Positions 8,143 through 16,854 of a DNA stretch of 64,000 nucleotides are shown here, piece by piece. Under the pieces are notes generated by a model. That model made no database searches and was not told where the DNA came from. It saw only the letters and a program-made list of their open reading frames with translations. The first letter of the stretch is position 1, and every line of letters begins with the position of its first letter. The stretch is from Aquilutibacter rugosus. GTDB taxonomy: Bacteria > Pseudomonadota > Gammaproteobacteria > Xanthomonadales > Xanthomonadaceae. The stretch covers positions 868,001 to 932,000 of the forward strand of contig NZ_JAZHBO010000002.1 of NCBI RefSeq assembly GCF_036541335.1, given 5' to 3'. A program made the translations under genes and the position numbers.

Positions 8143-11100
8143 TTAGAACTTGTAGCGGAAACCGGCTTGTGCGCTCCACTGCGAAACACCGACGTTGAAG
8201 CCGTCGGCGTCGGCGTTAGCCGGCGAAGGTGCTTGCGGCGAGGTGAAGTTGTACACGTACTTGCCGCCATCAATACCGACGATGGAAGCCACGCCCGTGT
8301 TAGCAAAGAAGCCGTAGTCCATGATGTGACCCCAGTCCTTGTTCAGCAGGTTGCCGATGTTCTGGATATCCAGCCAGATTTCCGACTTGTGACCTTTGAA
8401 CAGGCCCGGCAGCTCTTGCGAGATGCGGACGTCAAACGTGTGAACGAAGCCGGCGCGACCCGAGTTTTGCGGGGCGTATCGACCCTTCCACTTGGCCAGA
8501 TCCTTTTCGCCGTCAAGCCATTGGAAGAAGGCCGTTTCCATTGCGGCGTTGGCCACATACTTGCCGCCCGTGATGGCGCCGAACTTGACATCGCCAGGTG
8601 CGGCCGGCACGTAGAACAGGTCGTTGAAGGTACGGGTGTCGCCGTTCACGTCGTTAAAGTAGACGTAGCTGAACGGACGGCCGGTGCGGCCTTCGTAAAC
8701 CACGCCAACGCTGGTGTTGTAGTCACCGAAGAGCTTGTGACGCCAGTTCAGCTGACCGGTGAAGCGGTGCTTGATTTCGTAACGGGCAGTCGACAGGACT
8801 TCTTCGTTGGCATCGAACAGGTAGTTGTAGTTCCAACCCGAGCTCGCGGTAGAGCTGGTCAGACCCGAAACTTCCTTGGCGTCGGTGTAGGTGTAACCGG
8901 CGTACCAGGACCAGTCGCTCTTGCTGGAGAACGGCTTGTTCAAGCTGAAGGTCATCTGGTTCGAGTAACCCTTGTCCGTGCTGTCCAGCAGGTACACGGT
9001 GTCGAACGAACGGTTACGCAAGCAACGGTTGCTGCTCGAGCCCCAGCCCGACAGCTGAGCGGTACAGTTTGCACCGGTACCCCAGAACATGTCGCGGCCG
9101 TCCGGACCTTGATAGACCGGCTGGCCCAGGTTCAGGTTCTTGTAAATCAGAGCCGACTTGACCTTGGTCATCAGCAGTTCGGTCGAACCGATGATGCCGT
9201 ACCACGGCAGCGTGGTTTCGAATGCCAGATTAGCCTTCCATACGGCCGGCTGCTTGAAGTCAGGCGAAACGAAGTTCACGTTCTGCAGCGCGTTGGTTGC
9301 CGATGCAGGAACCGATTGCTTGGTGCCGTCACCATTGAACGGCAGCGCCGGGTTGTACGTGGTTTGCGTGTACTGGACGTAGTTCAGACCCGTGGTGTTG
9401 TACGAGTTGCTGAGCCACACTTGCGGCGCATCACCCGAGAACAGACCGATACCACCGCGGATTTGCGAAGGCAGTTCGGTTTCCAGACGGTAGTTGAAGC
9501 CGAAACGCGGTTGGAACAGACCGGACATCGGGACGTTGCTGTTGTCCAGGCCGAAAGCCGTTTGCGCCGTGGCGTTGTAGGTCGGCTTGGTGTTGACGTC
9601 AGCCTTGTCGTAACGGAAACCGTAGTTGACGGTCAGGTTCGGGGTGACCGACCAGGTGTCCATAGCGTAGAAGCCAAGCGAGTTGTACTTGTACTTGGCA
9701 GCCATGTCGTCAACGCTCGGGCCCGGCTTGGGCGTACGCAGGTTGTACGTATACCACTTGCCGGCTTCGAAATCGTTCAAGTTGCGGAACGTGTACAGAC
9801 CGAAGATCTGCGGTGCATAGATGTTGTAGATATCGTTCGAGCTGAAGTCGATACCGGCCTTGATCTTGTGCTCGCCCAGATCCCACTTACCGGTCAGGTT
9901 GGCGTTCCAGGTCTTGGTGAAGAGCTGGTTGGCCTGCGAGTTGGTTTCGGTACCCAGCCAGATCGAGTCGCCGCTCAGCGCCGTTGCGGTGCTGGCCACG
10001 TTGTAGATCTGCACGCTCGGAGCGTTAGTCGGGATGTTGCGGATGGCGGCGTAGTCACGATACGAAACCTTGGCTTCGGTCGAGAACGTATCGGTCCAGT
10101 CGGAGAACAGCTGACCGACATAAGTGTCGATCGACTTGTCGTGCTGGTACCAGTATGAGCTCAGCGAAACCGAGTTGCTGCCCATGCCGTTGATGCGCAG
10201 CTTGCTTTGATCCAGGTGCGAATAACGGAACGAAGCGCGATGGTTGTCGTTGACGTTCCAGTCGATCTTGGCGGCGTATTCTTCGAGATCCATGTCACCG
10301 GTGGACTCGAGCGTACCCGCATCAATACCCCACTTGCTCTGGGCGATAGTGGCGGCACGGGTCAGCATGTCGGTGGTGATGGTGGCATTGGTCTTGCCGA
10401 GCGCGGTGCTGCTCAGATCAGCGCCCGGTGCGCCTTGGTGGAACTTTTCATAGTTCACGAAGAAGAACAGCTTGTCCTTGACCAGCGGACCACCGAGGGT
10501 TGCACCGTAGGTGTATTCCTTGGTGAAGCCCTTGAAGTCCTTGTCCAGCGGGTCCTTACCGAACCAGTCGCCGTCACGGAAGTTGCCGTACAGCGAACCG
10601 TGGAAGTTATTGGTACCCGACTTGGTCACCGCATTGACCACTGCACCGGTAGCGCCGGTGATTTGTGCGTCATAGGACGACACTTCGACGTTCATGGCTT
10701 CGATGGCATCCATCGAGACCGGCTGACGGCGGGTGGCCATGTTGTTGCCTTCGAGACCGAAGGTGTCGGACGAGGAGATCCCGTCAACTTGGACCGAGTT
10801 GTAACGCGGGTTTTGACCGCCGGCCGAGATCGAACCGGAAGCGCGATCAACGAAAGCGACGCGCGGGTCAAGACGCATGTAGTCCTGGATATTACCGCCG
10901 ACCGACGGCAGCGATTCAAGCGTCCGGCGGTTGATGGCAGTGCCGGAACCCATCTTGGTGTTGTTGAAGATCTGGCGACCTGCACCCGACACGCGGACGG
11001 TACCAACGCTAACGGCGCTCGGCGTACCGCCGCCGGCCGTCGTGATGTTCACGGTGTTTTCATTCGAGACCGACAGGTAGATGCCGGTTTCGGAACCGCC

Positions 11101-11364
11101 GGTGGTGGACACCGTGTACGGGCCGCCTACGCGCAGGCCCGAAGCTGCATAACGGCCGCTGGCGTCGGTGGTGACGCGAGTCGACGTATTGGTCTCGGTG
11201 TGAGTAATGGTGACGACTTGGTTAGCAACCGGACGACCGTCAGTACCAACGATGACACCATTGAGACCTGCGGAGGTGGTTTGAGCAAACGCAGGTGCGG
11301 CAGCAAGGGCCATCACCAGAGCGAGCGACAGCTTCGACACGTGCATACGCTTCGAATGAGACAT
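8143..11364 (-). CDS. Oar-like TonB-dependent outer-membrane receptor
   Basis: A large outer-membrane beta-barrel protein of the Oar type, with an N-terminal carboxypeptidase-regulatory-like (CarboxypepD_reg) domain, a TonB plug and a 22-strand barrel. From the ATG at 11364 (preceded by GAGG) the product is 1073 residues. A signal peptide ends near AFAQ; the Ig-like domain follows (GVIVGTDGRPVANQVV); the plug includes YNSVQVDGISSSD and VVNAVTKSGTN; the last residue is Phe in FRYKF, as required for barrel insertion. Substrate is unknown; Oar proteins are linked to adhesion, vesicles or uptake of large substrates. Codon usage makes long antisense frames over it, which are not genes. It is a single gene with its own terminator. 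Confidence 0.92.
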   Translation of the reverse strand: MSHSKRMHVSKLSLALVMALAAAPAFAQTTSAGLNGVIVGTDGRPVANQVVTITHTETNTSTRVTTDASGRYAASGLRVGGPYTVSTTGGSETGIYLSVSNENTVNITTAGGGTPSAVSVGTVRVSGAGRQIFNNTKMGSGTAINRRTLESLPSVGGNIQDYMRLDPRVAFVDRASGSISAGGQNPRYNSVQVDGISSSDTFGLEGNNMATRRQPVSMDAIEAMNVEVSSYDAQITGATGAVVNAVTKSGTNNFHGSLYGNFRDGDWFGKDPLDKDFKGFTKEYTYGATLGGPLVKDKLFFFVNYEKFHQGAPGADLSSTALGKTNATITTDMLTRAATIAQSKWGIDAGTLESTGDMDLEEYAAKIDWNVNDNHRASFRYSHLDQSKLRINGMGSNSVSLSSYWYQHDKSIDTYVGQLFSDWTDTFSTEAKVSYRDYAAIRNIPTNAPSVQIYNVASTATALSGDSIWLGTETNSQANQLFTKTWNANLTGKWDLGEHKIKAGIDFSSNDIYNIYAPQIFGLYTFRNLNDFEAGKWYTYNLRTPKPGPSVDDMAAKYKYNSLGFYAMDTWSVTPNLTVNYGFRYDKADVNTKPTYNATAQTAFGLDNSNVPMSGLFQPRFGFNYRLETELPSQIRGGIGLFSGDAPQVWLSNSYNTTGLNYVQYTQTTYNPALPFNGDGTKQSVPASATNALQNVNFVSPDFKQPAVWKANLAFETTLPWYGIIGSTELLMTKVKSALIYKNLNLGQPVYQGPDGRDMFWGTGANCTAQLSGWGSSSNRCLRNRSFDTVYLLDSTDKGYSNQMTFSLNKPFSSKSDWSWYAGYTYTDAKEVSGLTSSTASSGWNYNYLFDANEEVLSTARYEIKHRFTGQLNWRHKLFGDYNTSVGVVYEGRTGRPFSYVYFNDVNGDTRTFNDLFYVPAAPGDVKFGAITGGKYVANAAMETAFFQWLDGEKDLAKWKGRYAPQNSGRAGFVHTFDVRISQELPGLFKGHKSEIWLDIQNIGNLLNKDWGHIMDYGFFANTGVASIVGIDGGKYVYNFTSPQAPSPANADADGFNVGVSQWSAQAGFRYKF

Positions 11365-11516
11365 TTGAGTGAACCTCAGAGGGGAGTGGTAATGAAACAG
11401 GGGACAACGCAAAGCCGGCCGGCAGGCCGCGCAGTTAAATATAGGTTAACATTTTATGGGTGTTTTGTTGCGGTTCAGTGACAAAAAGTCATGAATTAAG
11501 AACAACTTGCCGCCGA

Positions 11517-12116
11517 TCAGGTCAGTGGAATGGCCCAGTAGGAGCGGACGCCGTCGACCAGCATCTGGACCGACAGGGCGACCAGCAGCATACCCATTAG
11601 GCGCTCTACTGCGGTCAGGACGCGCTCGCCCAGGATCTTGTACAGATAGGTGGCGCAGAACAGGATGATCGCGGTAGCCAGCCAGGCAATGCCCAGCGCC
11701 AGGCTCCACTCCCACATCCGGGTCTTGTCATCGCTGCCCAGCAGCATCACCGCCGCCATACCCGAGGGTCCGGCCACCATTGGGATGGCCATCGGCACGA
11801 TAAACGGCTCCCCTGCCTCACCGGCGCCGCCCATGACGCCCTCCGGCGGCGGGAAAATCATGCGTACACCGATCAGGAACAGGATGATGCCGCCCGCAAT
11901 GGACACGGATTCCTGCCGCAAATGCATGGCTTCCAGCAGATAACGGCCACCCCAAAGGAAGACCATCAGCACGCCTAGGGCAATCAGCAGCTCGCGGGCA
12001 ATGATGTAACGCTGCCGGCTCGGCGAGATGCCCTTGAGCAGGCTCATGAACACCGGGATGTTGCCCAGCGGATCGAGGATCAGGAACAGCATCAGGGCCG
12101 CGGAGAAAATGGTCAC
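11517..12116 (-). CDS. MarC-family inner-membrane protein (YhgN-like)
   Basis: MarC-family proteins are six-span inner-membrane proteins of unknown transport role; the old link to multiple antibiotic resistance has not held up. The 199-residue product has six hydrophobic segments and the family motifs LDPLGNIPVF near the start and PMAIPMVAGPSG around residues 112-124. The length matches E. coli YhgN (197). The start is a GTG that overlaps the stop of the upstream SDR gene as GTGA, indicating translational coupling. No substrate can be proposed from the sequence. Confidence 0.88.
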   Translation of the reverse strand: MTIFSAALMLFLILDPLGNIPVFMSLLKGISPSRQRYIIARELLIALGVLMVFLWGGRYLLEAMHLRQESVSIAGGIILFLIGVRMIFPPPEGVMGGAGEAGEPFIVPMAIPMVAGPSGMAAVMLLGSDDKTRMWEWSLALGIAWLATAIILFCATYLYKILGERVLTAVERLMGMLLVALSVQMLVDGVRSYWAIPLT

Positions 12117-12865
12117 AGCGACGCTCCAATGATCTGACCGTGGTGGTTGCCGCTATTCAAGGACTGCACCAGTACGGGCGCGACATCGGCAGGGTTACGG
12201 GTTTGCGGACTCGGATCATCGGCATAGGCTCGCGAGCGCAGCATGGTGCGCATCGGGCCAGGCATGAAGCCTAGGACTTGAATCGACGAATTTTCTCCCA
12301 ACTCGCGCGCCTGCATTTGCACGAATTGGCGGCGTGACAGCTGCGCCAGACCGTAGCCACCCCAGAACGGATTGCTGACGCGTTCGGCATCATCAACTAC
12401 GACCATCACCTTCGAAGGCACCCCGGTCCGCTCCGCCGTGTCGCGCAGCAACGGCTGGGCGGCTTGGGTCAGCCACGCCATCGACGTGAAATTGACATGC
12501 AGCGCACGGGCCAATTTGGCGGGGTCGAGTTGGTTCAGCGGAGTCAGGCCTTCGAAATTGGCCGCAGCATGGACGATGGCATCCAGGCGACCCAGTTGCG
12601 AACCGATGGCCTGCATGAGTTCGAAGTAATCATCGGGCGAGGCGCCTTCGAGATCTAAGGGATACAGCACGGGTTCGGAACCGCGCTTGATCACGGCATC
12701 GTAGACGCGCTCCAGCTGACGCACTTTACGTCCGAGCATGATGACAGTGGCACCCTGCTCCGCCAGTTCGCCGGCAACGGCCGCGCCCAGACCGCCATAC
12801 GCTCCCGTTACCAAGACAACCGGATTGCCTGCGGTGGTGCCCGCCACTTGTTGCTGCTCAGTCAT
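12113..12865 (-). CDS. SDR-fold protein, YciK-like, with altered catalytic residues
   Basis: The 250-residue product has the short-chain dehydrogenase Rossmann fold: the cofactor motif TGAYGGLG at residues 20-27, HAAAN at about 99-103 (the NNAG-type motif) and PGPMRT after the active site. The active-site YxxxK motif reads YGLAQ (Tyr171, Gln175), so the catalytic Lys is missing, and the usual Ser about 13 residues earlier is replaced by Asp-rich sequence. It most resembles the YciK group, whose function is not settled. It is co-transcribed with marC and probably follows grxD on the same strand six bases after that gene's stop. Enzyme activity is doubtful; a binding or regulatory role is possible. 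Confidence 0.82.
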   Translation of the reverse strand: MTEQQQVAGTTAGNPVVLVTGAYGGLGAAVAGELAEQGATVIMLGRKVRQLERVYDAVIKRGSEPVLYPLDLEGASPDDYFELMQAIGSQLGRLDAIVHAAANFEGLTPLNQLDPAKLARALHVNFTSMAWLTQAAQPLLRDTAERTGVPSKVMVVVDDAERVSNPFWGGYGLAQLSRRQFVQMQARELGENSSIQVLGFMPGPMRTMLRSRAYADDPSPQTRNPADVAPVLVQSLNSGNHHGQIIGASL

Positions 12866-12871
12866 TGAATC

Positions 12872-13198
12872 TCACGCGGCCTTATCGAGTTCGGCAACGA
12901 TGCGTTGTAGCTCACCGCTGTCGAGCAGCTCGGCCAGAATGTCCGCGCCGCCAAGCAGCTCGCCATGCAGAAAAAATTGCGGAAAGGTCGGCCAGTTGCT
13001 CAGTCGCGGAAGATTAGCGCGCAACTCGGCATCGGCCATGATGTTGACGTAACGGATGTGGCCGTGGCCGGCCTTGTTCAGCGCATTAACCGCCTGTGCC
13101 GAGTAGCCGCACATGGGGAATTCAGGCGTTCCTTTCAGGAACAGGATCGCATCATGCTCATCAATCAGCTGACGAATGCGGTCCAAACTGGATTTCAC
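12872..13198 (-). CDS. grxD: monothiol glutaredoxin GrxD (CGYS variant)
   Basis: Monothiol glutaredoxins of the Grx4 type carry and transfer [2Fe-2S] clusters, often with BolA. A GTG start at 13198 with ribosome binding site GAGGGAG gives 108 residues, close to E. coli GrxD (115). The active site is Cys30-Gly-Tyr-Ser, where nearly all family members have CGFS. The remaining fold is standard: KGTPEFPMC before the site, WPTFPQFF (the cis-Pro loop) and GGADIL. The longer frame upstream runs through the sodB promoter region and is rejected. It is divergent from sodB across a 100-bp region with a perfect palindrome. Confidence 0.92.
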   Translation of the reverse strand: MKSSLDRIRQLIDEHDAILFLKGTPEFPMCGYSAQAVNALNKAGHGHIRYVNIMADAELRANLPRLSNWPTFPQFFLHGELLGGADILAELLDSGELQRIVAELDKAA

Positions 13199-13258
13199 TG
13201 CGATCTCCCTCACTAACGCTCGCTCCGACGGATTGACGCGGCGACAACGTGGTGCCGT

Positions 13259-13275
13259 TACAATGGGCCATTGTA
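13259..13275. promoter_or_regulatory. 17-bp palindrome over the likely sodB -10 box
   Basis: TACAATGG-G-CCATTGTA is an exact palindrome with one central base, 24 bp before the sodB ATG and between the divergent grxD and sodB. TACAAT on each strand resembles a -10 element, so a bound regulator would cover the sodB promoter. A TTGACG at 13233-13238 is the only candidate -35 but is 20 bp away, longer than ideal. The regulator is unknown; the sequence is not a recognisable Fur or OxyR site. Confidence 0.5.
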
Positions 13276-13299
13276 CTACTTCGACCAAGGAGCTTACGC

Positions 13300-13878
13300 A
13301 TGGCCATTGAACTACCCGCACTGCCCTACGCCCAGGACGCCCTGGAGCCGCATATCTCCAAAGAAACTCTGGAATATCACTACGGCAAGCATCACAAGAC
13401 CTACGTCGATAATCTGAACAAGATGATCGAAGGCACCGAATTCGCCGACAAATCGCTTGAAGACATCGTCCGCAGCTCGCAAGGCGGCATGTTCAACAAT
13501 GCAGCCCAAGTCTGGAATCACACCTTCTACTGGAACTGCCTGTCGCCCAACGGTGGCGGCGAGCCGACCGGTAAGGTGGCCGATGCCATCAACGCTGCAT
13601 TCGGTGACTTCGACAAATTCAAGGAAGAGTTCACCAAGACTGCAGTCGGCACCTTCGGTTCGGGTTGGGGTTGGCTGGTGCAAAAGGCCGACGGTTCGGT
13701 CGCACTGGTTTCGACTTCGAACGCTGCAACGCCGCTGACCGGCGACGATACGCCGCTGCTGACCTGCGACGTGTGGGAACATGCTTACTACATCGACTAC
13801 CGCAACGCCCGCCCGAAGTATCTGGAAGCGTTCTGGAACCTCGTCAACTGGGATTTCGTCGCCTCGCAAATGCGTTGA
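13300..13878 (+). CDS. sodB: iron superoxide dismutase
   Basis: SodB converts superoxide to oxygen and hydrogen peroxide in the cytoplasm. The ATG at 13300 (RBS AAGGAGC) gives 192 residues, the same length as E. coli SodB. The four metal ligands are present at the expected positions: His27, His74, Asp157 and His161 (motif DVWEHAYY). Gln70 in AAQVWNHTFYW and the FNNA context indicate the iron type rather than manganese. The upstream in-frame extension contains no ribosome binding site. It is a single gene ending in a bidirectional terminator shared with purK. Confidence 0.97.
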   Translation: MAIELPALPYAQDALEPHISKETLEYHYGKHHKTYVDNLNKMIEGTEFADKSLEDIVRSSQGGMFNNAAQVWNHTFYWNCLSPNGGGEPTGKVADAINAAFGDFDKFKEEFTKTAVGTFGSGWGWLVQKADGSVALVSTSNAATPLTGDDTPLLTCDVWEHAYYIDYRNARPKYLEAFWNLVNWDFVASQMR

Positions 13879-13918
13879 GTTGAAAGACCCTGCGGTACTT
13901 TTCATATACCGCAAATCA

Positions 13919-13949
13919 AAAAGCCCCGGCATTGAGTCCGGGGCTTTTC
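13919..13949. terminator. bidirectional terminator between sodB and purK
   Basis: AAAAAGCCCCGG / CCGGGGCTTTT with a short loop, with A and T runs on both sides, lies between the convergent ends of sodB and purK, serving both strands. Confidence 0.88.
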
Positions 13950-13974
13950 TGTTTCGGTACGGATGAGAAACGAA

Positions 13975-15126
13975 TTAGTAATCCTTACGTAAACGGTCAA
14001 TCACCGGTGCCACTTGGTCCGATCGATTGAGCTGCTTGCCGACCGTCTCGAGCACTGCTGCCAACTGCTCCGGCGTATCTGCACGCACTGTGGCATGACC
14101 GACTTTACGGCCTGCTCGTGCAGACTTGCCGTAATCGTGCCAATGGCCGCCTTGTGCCTCAAGGATTGGCGTCGGATCGGGCATTGCGCCGATCCAGTTG
14201 AGCATGCACGACACGCCGCGTACATCGGTGGCGCCCAGCGGTAAATCAAGTACTGCACGCAAGTGGTTCTCGAACTGCGAGGTCTCCGCGCCTTCGATGG
14301 TCCAGTGACCTGAGTTATGTACGCGCGGCGCCAGCTCATTGGCAAGCAGCCGATCGCCGATATTGAACAGCTCAAGCGCAAACACGCCCACGTAGTCCAG
14401 GGCATCAGCGAGTTGTCGCGCATAGGCCAAGGCCTGTTCGTGGACCGAAGGCGTCACCGGCGCCGGTGCGAGTGACGCAGAGAGCACACCTTCGACATGC
14501 CAGTTCTCGGTTAACGGCCACGCGCGAAATGCGCCCGACGGCGTGCGCACCGCGATCACCGAGAGCTCACGGTCAAAGTGCACGAAGCCCTCAAGGATCA
14601 GACCGGTGCGTTCGACTTGCGCACCCAGTGTGTCCCAGGCAGCTTGAATATCAGCCTCGGTGCGAATGCGGAACTGACCCTTGCCGTCATAACCCAGACG
14701 TCGCGTCTTGAGAATGCAGGGCATGCCGAAATCACGGACGGCATTGCGCAAATCATTGAGCGATTGGATGTCGCGGTAAGGCGGCACATCAATACCCAAC
14801 TCAGTGAACAGCGATTTCTCGGCGAGGCGGTCTTGCGCAACGGCTAATGCACGCGGCTTGGGATACACCGGTTTACGCTCAGCCAACCACGCCGCGCTGG
14901 ATGCGGGCACGTTCTCAAAATCAAACGTGGCGACATCAATGCGTTGCATGAAATCGCCCAGCACCTGCAGGTCCGTATAGTCACCCATCAGCATCGGAGC
15001 GAACTGCCCGGCGCAGGCATCTTTGACGTTGTCCAGCACCAGAAAACGAAGGCCCAGCGAGGCGCCGGCTAAGGCCATCATGCGAGCCAGCTGACCGCCG
15101 CCGAGAATACCGACTGTGGTGGTCAT
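13975..15126 (-). CDS. purK: N5-carboxyaminoimidazole ribonucleotide synthase PurK
   Basis: PurK uses ATP and bicarbonate to carboxylate aminoimidazole ribonucleotide in de novo purine synthesis. The 383-residue ATP-grasp protein begins with the N-terminal motif GILGGGQLARM, has CILKTRRLGYDGKGQ in the ATP-binding domain (about residues 136-150) and ends with NELAPRVHNSGHWT (about 265-278), a PurK hallmark. Length matches the family (about 355-390). Its ATG lies one base after the purE stop, so purE-purK is a two-gene operon in the usual order. It ends at the terminator shared with sodB. Confidence 0.96.
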   Translation of the reverse strand: MTTTVGILGGGQLARMMALAGASLGLRFLVLDNVKDACAGQFAPMLMGDYTDLQVLGDFMQRIDVATFDFENVPASSAAWLAERKPVYPKPRALAVAQDRLAEKSLFTELGIDVPPYRDIQSLNDLRNAVRDFGMPCILKTRRLGYDGKGQFRIRTEADIQAAWDTLGAQVERTGLILEGFVHFDRELSVIAVRTPSGAFRAWPLTENWHVEGVLSASLAPAPVTPSVHEQALAYARQLADALDYVGVFALELFNIGDRLLANELAPRVHNSGHWTIEGAETSQFENHLRAVLDLPLGATDVRGVSCMLNWIGAMPDPTPILEAQGGHWHDYGKSARAGRKVGHATVRADTPEQLAAVLETVGKQLNRSDQVAPVIDRLRKDY

Positions 15127-15127
15127 A

Positions 15128-15655
15128 TCAGTTCGGGATCTCGATGCGCGGATCGTCGTTCGCCATGACGTCTTGCGTTTGGCGATCGCGGAATGCCTGC
15201 AACGCGGCGGCTACCTGCGGGAAGTCCGGGGCGAGCATGGCAGCGGCAAACAGACCGGCATTGGCGGCACCGGCGGCGCCGATGGCAAATGTAGCGACCG
15301 GAATACCGGCCGGCATCTGCACAATGGACAGCAGCGAATCGAGTCCGTTGAGCGCCCTGCTTTGCACGGGGACGCCCAGCACGGGGACGGTGGTCTTGGC
15401 GGCCAGCATGCCCGGCAGATGCGCAGCACCGCCGGCGCCGGCAATGATCACGCGCAAACCGCGTTCCTGCGCCGTGGCGGCATAGTCAAACAGCACGTCG
15501 GGGGTGCGATGAGCGGAGACGACGCGCACTTCGTACGGGACGCCCAGCTGATCGAGGCGATCGGCCGCGGGTTTCATGGTGTCCCAATCGGAGCGGGAAC
15601 CCATTACGATGCCAACCGGCGGTGCAGCGTTAGAGGTCACAAACGGCGAAGTCAT
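15128..15655 (-). CDS. purE: N5-carboxyaminoimidazole ribonucleotide mutase PurE
   Basis: PurE moves the carboxyl group of N5-CAIR to give CAIR, the step after PurK. The ATG at 15655 gives 175 residues containing the substrate-binding motifs GSRSDWDTM (about 17-25), SAHRTP (about 47-52) and AGAGGAAHLPGM (about 74-85), with His51-type active-site histidine present. A GTG five codons upstream is in frame but the ATG has the better placed AGGG. A short Ser/Ala/Pro extension precedes the domain. It is divergent from the Trm112-like gene. Confidence 0.96.
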   Translation of the reverse strand: MTSPFVTSNAAPPVGIVMGSRSDWDTMKPAADRLDQLGVPYEVRVVSAHRTPDVLFDYAATAQERGLRVIIAGAGGAAHLPGMLAAKTTVPVLGVPVQSRALNGLDSLLSIVQMPAGIPVATFAIGAAGAANAGLFAAAMLAPDFPQVAAALQAFRDRQTQDVMANDDPRIEIPN

Positions 15656-15709
15656 GGCCAGCCCTGTCACTAAAACGGTATTCTACTATCAACCGATTGG
15701 AGAGACATC

Positions 15710-15976
15710 ATGGACCGTAAACTGCTCGATTTGCTGGTGTGCCCGGCAACCCGCCAGCCCCTGCTCAAAGCCAGTGCCGAGCAACTGCAACGGCTGAACG
15801 CCGCCATTGGCGCCTGCACTGTTAGCGATCTCGATGGCCAAGCCGTCACCGGCCCGCAAGCCGAGGCCCTGGTGACCAAAGACGGCAAGACGATCTATCG
15901 CATTGACGATGGCATTCCGGTGCTGCTGCCCGAATCCGGCATTGCTACCGCAACCATTACCGGTTGGGCCGCATGA
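15710..15976 (+). CDS. Trm112-family protein (YcaR-like)
   Basis: Trm112/UPF0434 proteins are small zinc-ribbon-like proteins; eukaryotic Trm112 activates methyltransferases, and the bacterial role is unclear. The 88-residue product begins MDRKLLDLLVCPATRQPL, typical of the family, and carries YRIDDGIPVLLPE near the C-terminus. Only one cysteine is seen in the usual CPxx position, so metal binding is likely lost as in many bacterial members. It is longer than E. coli YcaR (60) because of an insert at about 30-50. The stop overlaps the nadC start as ATGA, so it is co-translated with nadC. Confidence 0.85.
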   Translation: MDRKLLDLLVCPATRQPLLKASAEQLQRLNAAIGACTVSDLDGQAVTGPQAEALVTKDGKTIYRIDDGIPVLLPESGIATATITGWAA

Positions 15977-16854
15977 CCGAACGCACGGCCGGGATTCCGC
16001 TGCCCCCGCAGGCAGAGATTGATCAGGACGTACGCGAGGCCCTGCGCGAGGACATTGGCAGCGGCGATGTTACTGCTGCCCTACTCCCCGACGGCCCCGA
16101 CACGGCGTATCTGCTCTGCAAGGAAGATGGCGTTCTGGCCGGTAGTGCCTGGTTCGAACAATGCCATCGCGAGCTGGATCCAAGCGTCACTTTTGACTGG
16201 TACGCACAAGATGGCGATCGCATCCGTCAGGGCACCGTGCTGGCGACTCTGACCGGCCATTCGCGCGCACTGGTCTCCGCCGAGCGCTCCTCGCTGAATT
16301 TCCTGCAGACCCTGAGCGGCACTGCCACGGAGACCCGCCGTTATGTCGATCGGCTCGAAGGCACTTCGACTCGCGTTTTGGACACCCGCAAAACCCTACC
16401 CGGCCTGCGGCTCGCACAAAAGTACGCAGTCCTGTGCGGCGGCGGTCTGAATCATCGCATCGGTCTGTATGACACCGTGATGCTCAAGGAAAACCACATC
16501 CGCGCGGCCGGTGGAATCGGAGCCGCGGTAGCGCAGGCAAAGGCGCAATTTCCCGGTATCCCTCTAGTCATCGAAGTCGAGACGCTCGATCAGCTAGGCG
16601 AAGCACTGGAAACCGACTGCACGCGCATCCTGATTGACGACTTCCCTGCTGACATGCGCCGCGAGGCCGTACGTATTGCAGCCGGTCGCATTCCGCTCGA
16701 GGTCTCCGGTGGCGTCAGCTACGAAAATCTCACAGAGATTGCTGCCAACGGCGTCGACTACGTATCCGTCGGTGGTCTCACTAAGCACGTGCACGCTTTG
16801 GACCTGAGCCTAAAACTAGGTCCCCCGCCCGCACAATTTCCAAAGGCCAGCTAA
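15973..16854 (+). CDS. nadC: nicotinate-nucleotide pyrophosphorylase NadC
   Basis: NadC (quinolinate phosphoribosyltransferase) forms nicotinate mononucleotide from quinolinate and PRPP in de novo NAD synthesis. The ATG at 15973 gives 293 residues. Recognisable blocks are REDIGSGDVT near the start, TRKTLPGLR at about 138-146 (PRPP/quinolinate binding), HRIGLYD, LKENHI at about 172-177, and EVSGGV followed by the GG phosphate loop near the C-terminus. It overlaps the Trm112-like gene by four bases and is followed directly by the DUF3301 gene, whose ATG begins on the last base of the nadC stop codon. Confidence 0.96.
   Translation: MTERTAGIPLPPQAEIDQDVREALREDIGSGDVTAALLPDGPDTAYLLCKEDGVLAGSAWFEQCHRELDPSVTFDWYAQDGDRIRQGTVLATLTGHSRALVSAERSSLNFLQTLSGTATETRRYVDRLEGTSTRVLDTRKTLPGLRLAQKYAVLCGGGLNHRIGLYDTVMLKENHIRAAGGIGAAVAQAKAQFPGIPLVIEVETLDQLGEALETDCTRILIDDFPADMRREAVRIAAGRIPLEVSGGVSYENLTEIAANGVDYVSVGGLTKHVHALDLSLKLGPPPAQFPKAS

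Noticed and set aside
6627..8198. Open frame of 523 codons on the plus strand opposite ppnN
   Set aside because: Antisense to ppnN, which has clear family motifs.
8008..10158. Open frame of 716 codons on the plus strand opposite the Oar-like receptor
   Set aside because: It runs antisense to a clear receptor gene; codon bias of the real gene explains it, and the translation has a repetitive Arg/Val-rich, non-protein-like composition.
10207..11481. Open frame of 424 codons on the plus strand opposite the receptor
   Set aside because: Same reason: antisense shadow with biased composition and no ribosome binding site.
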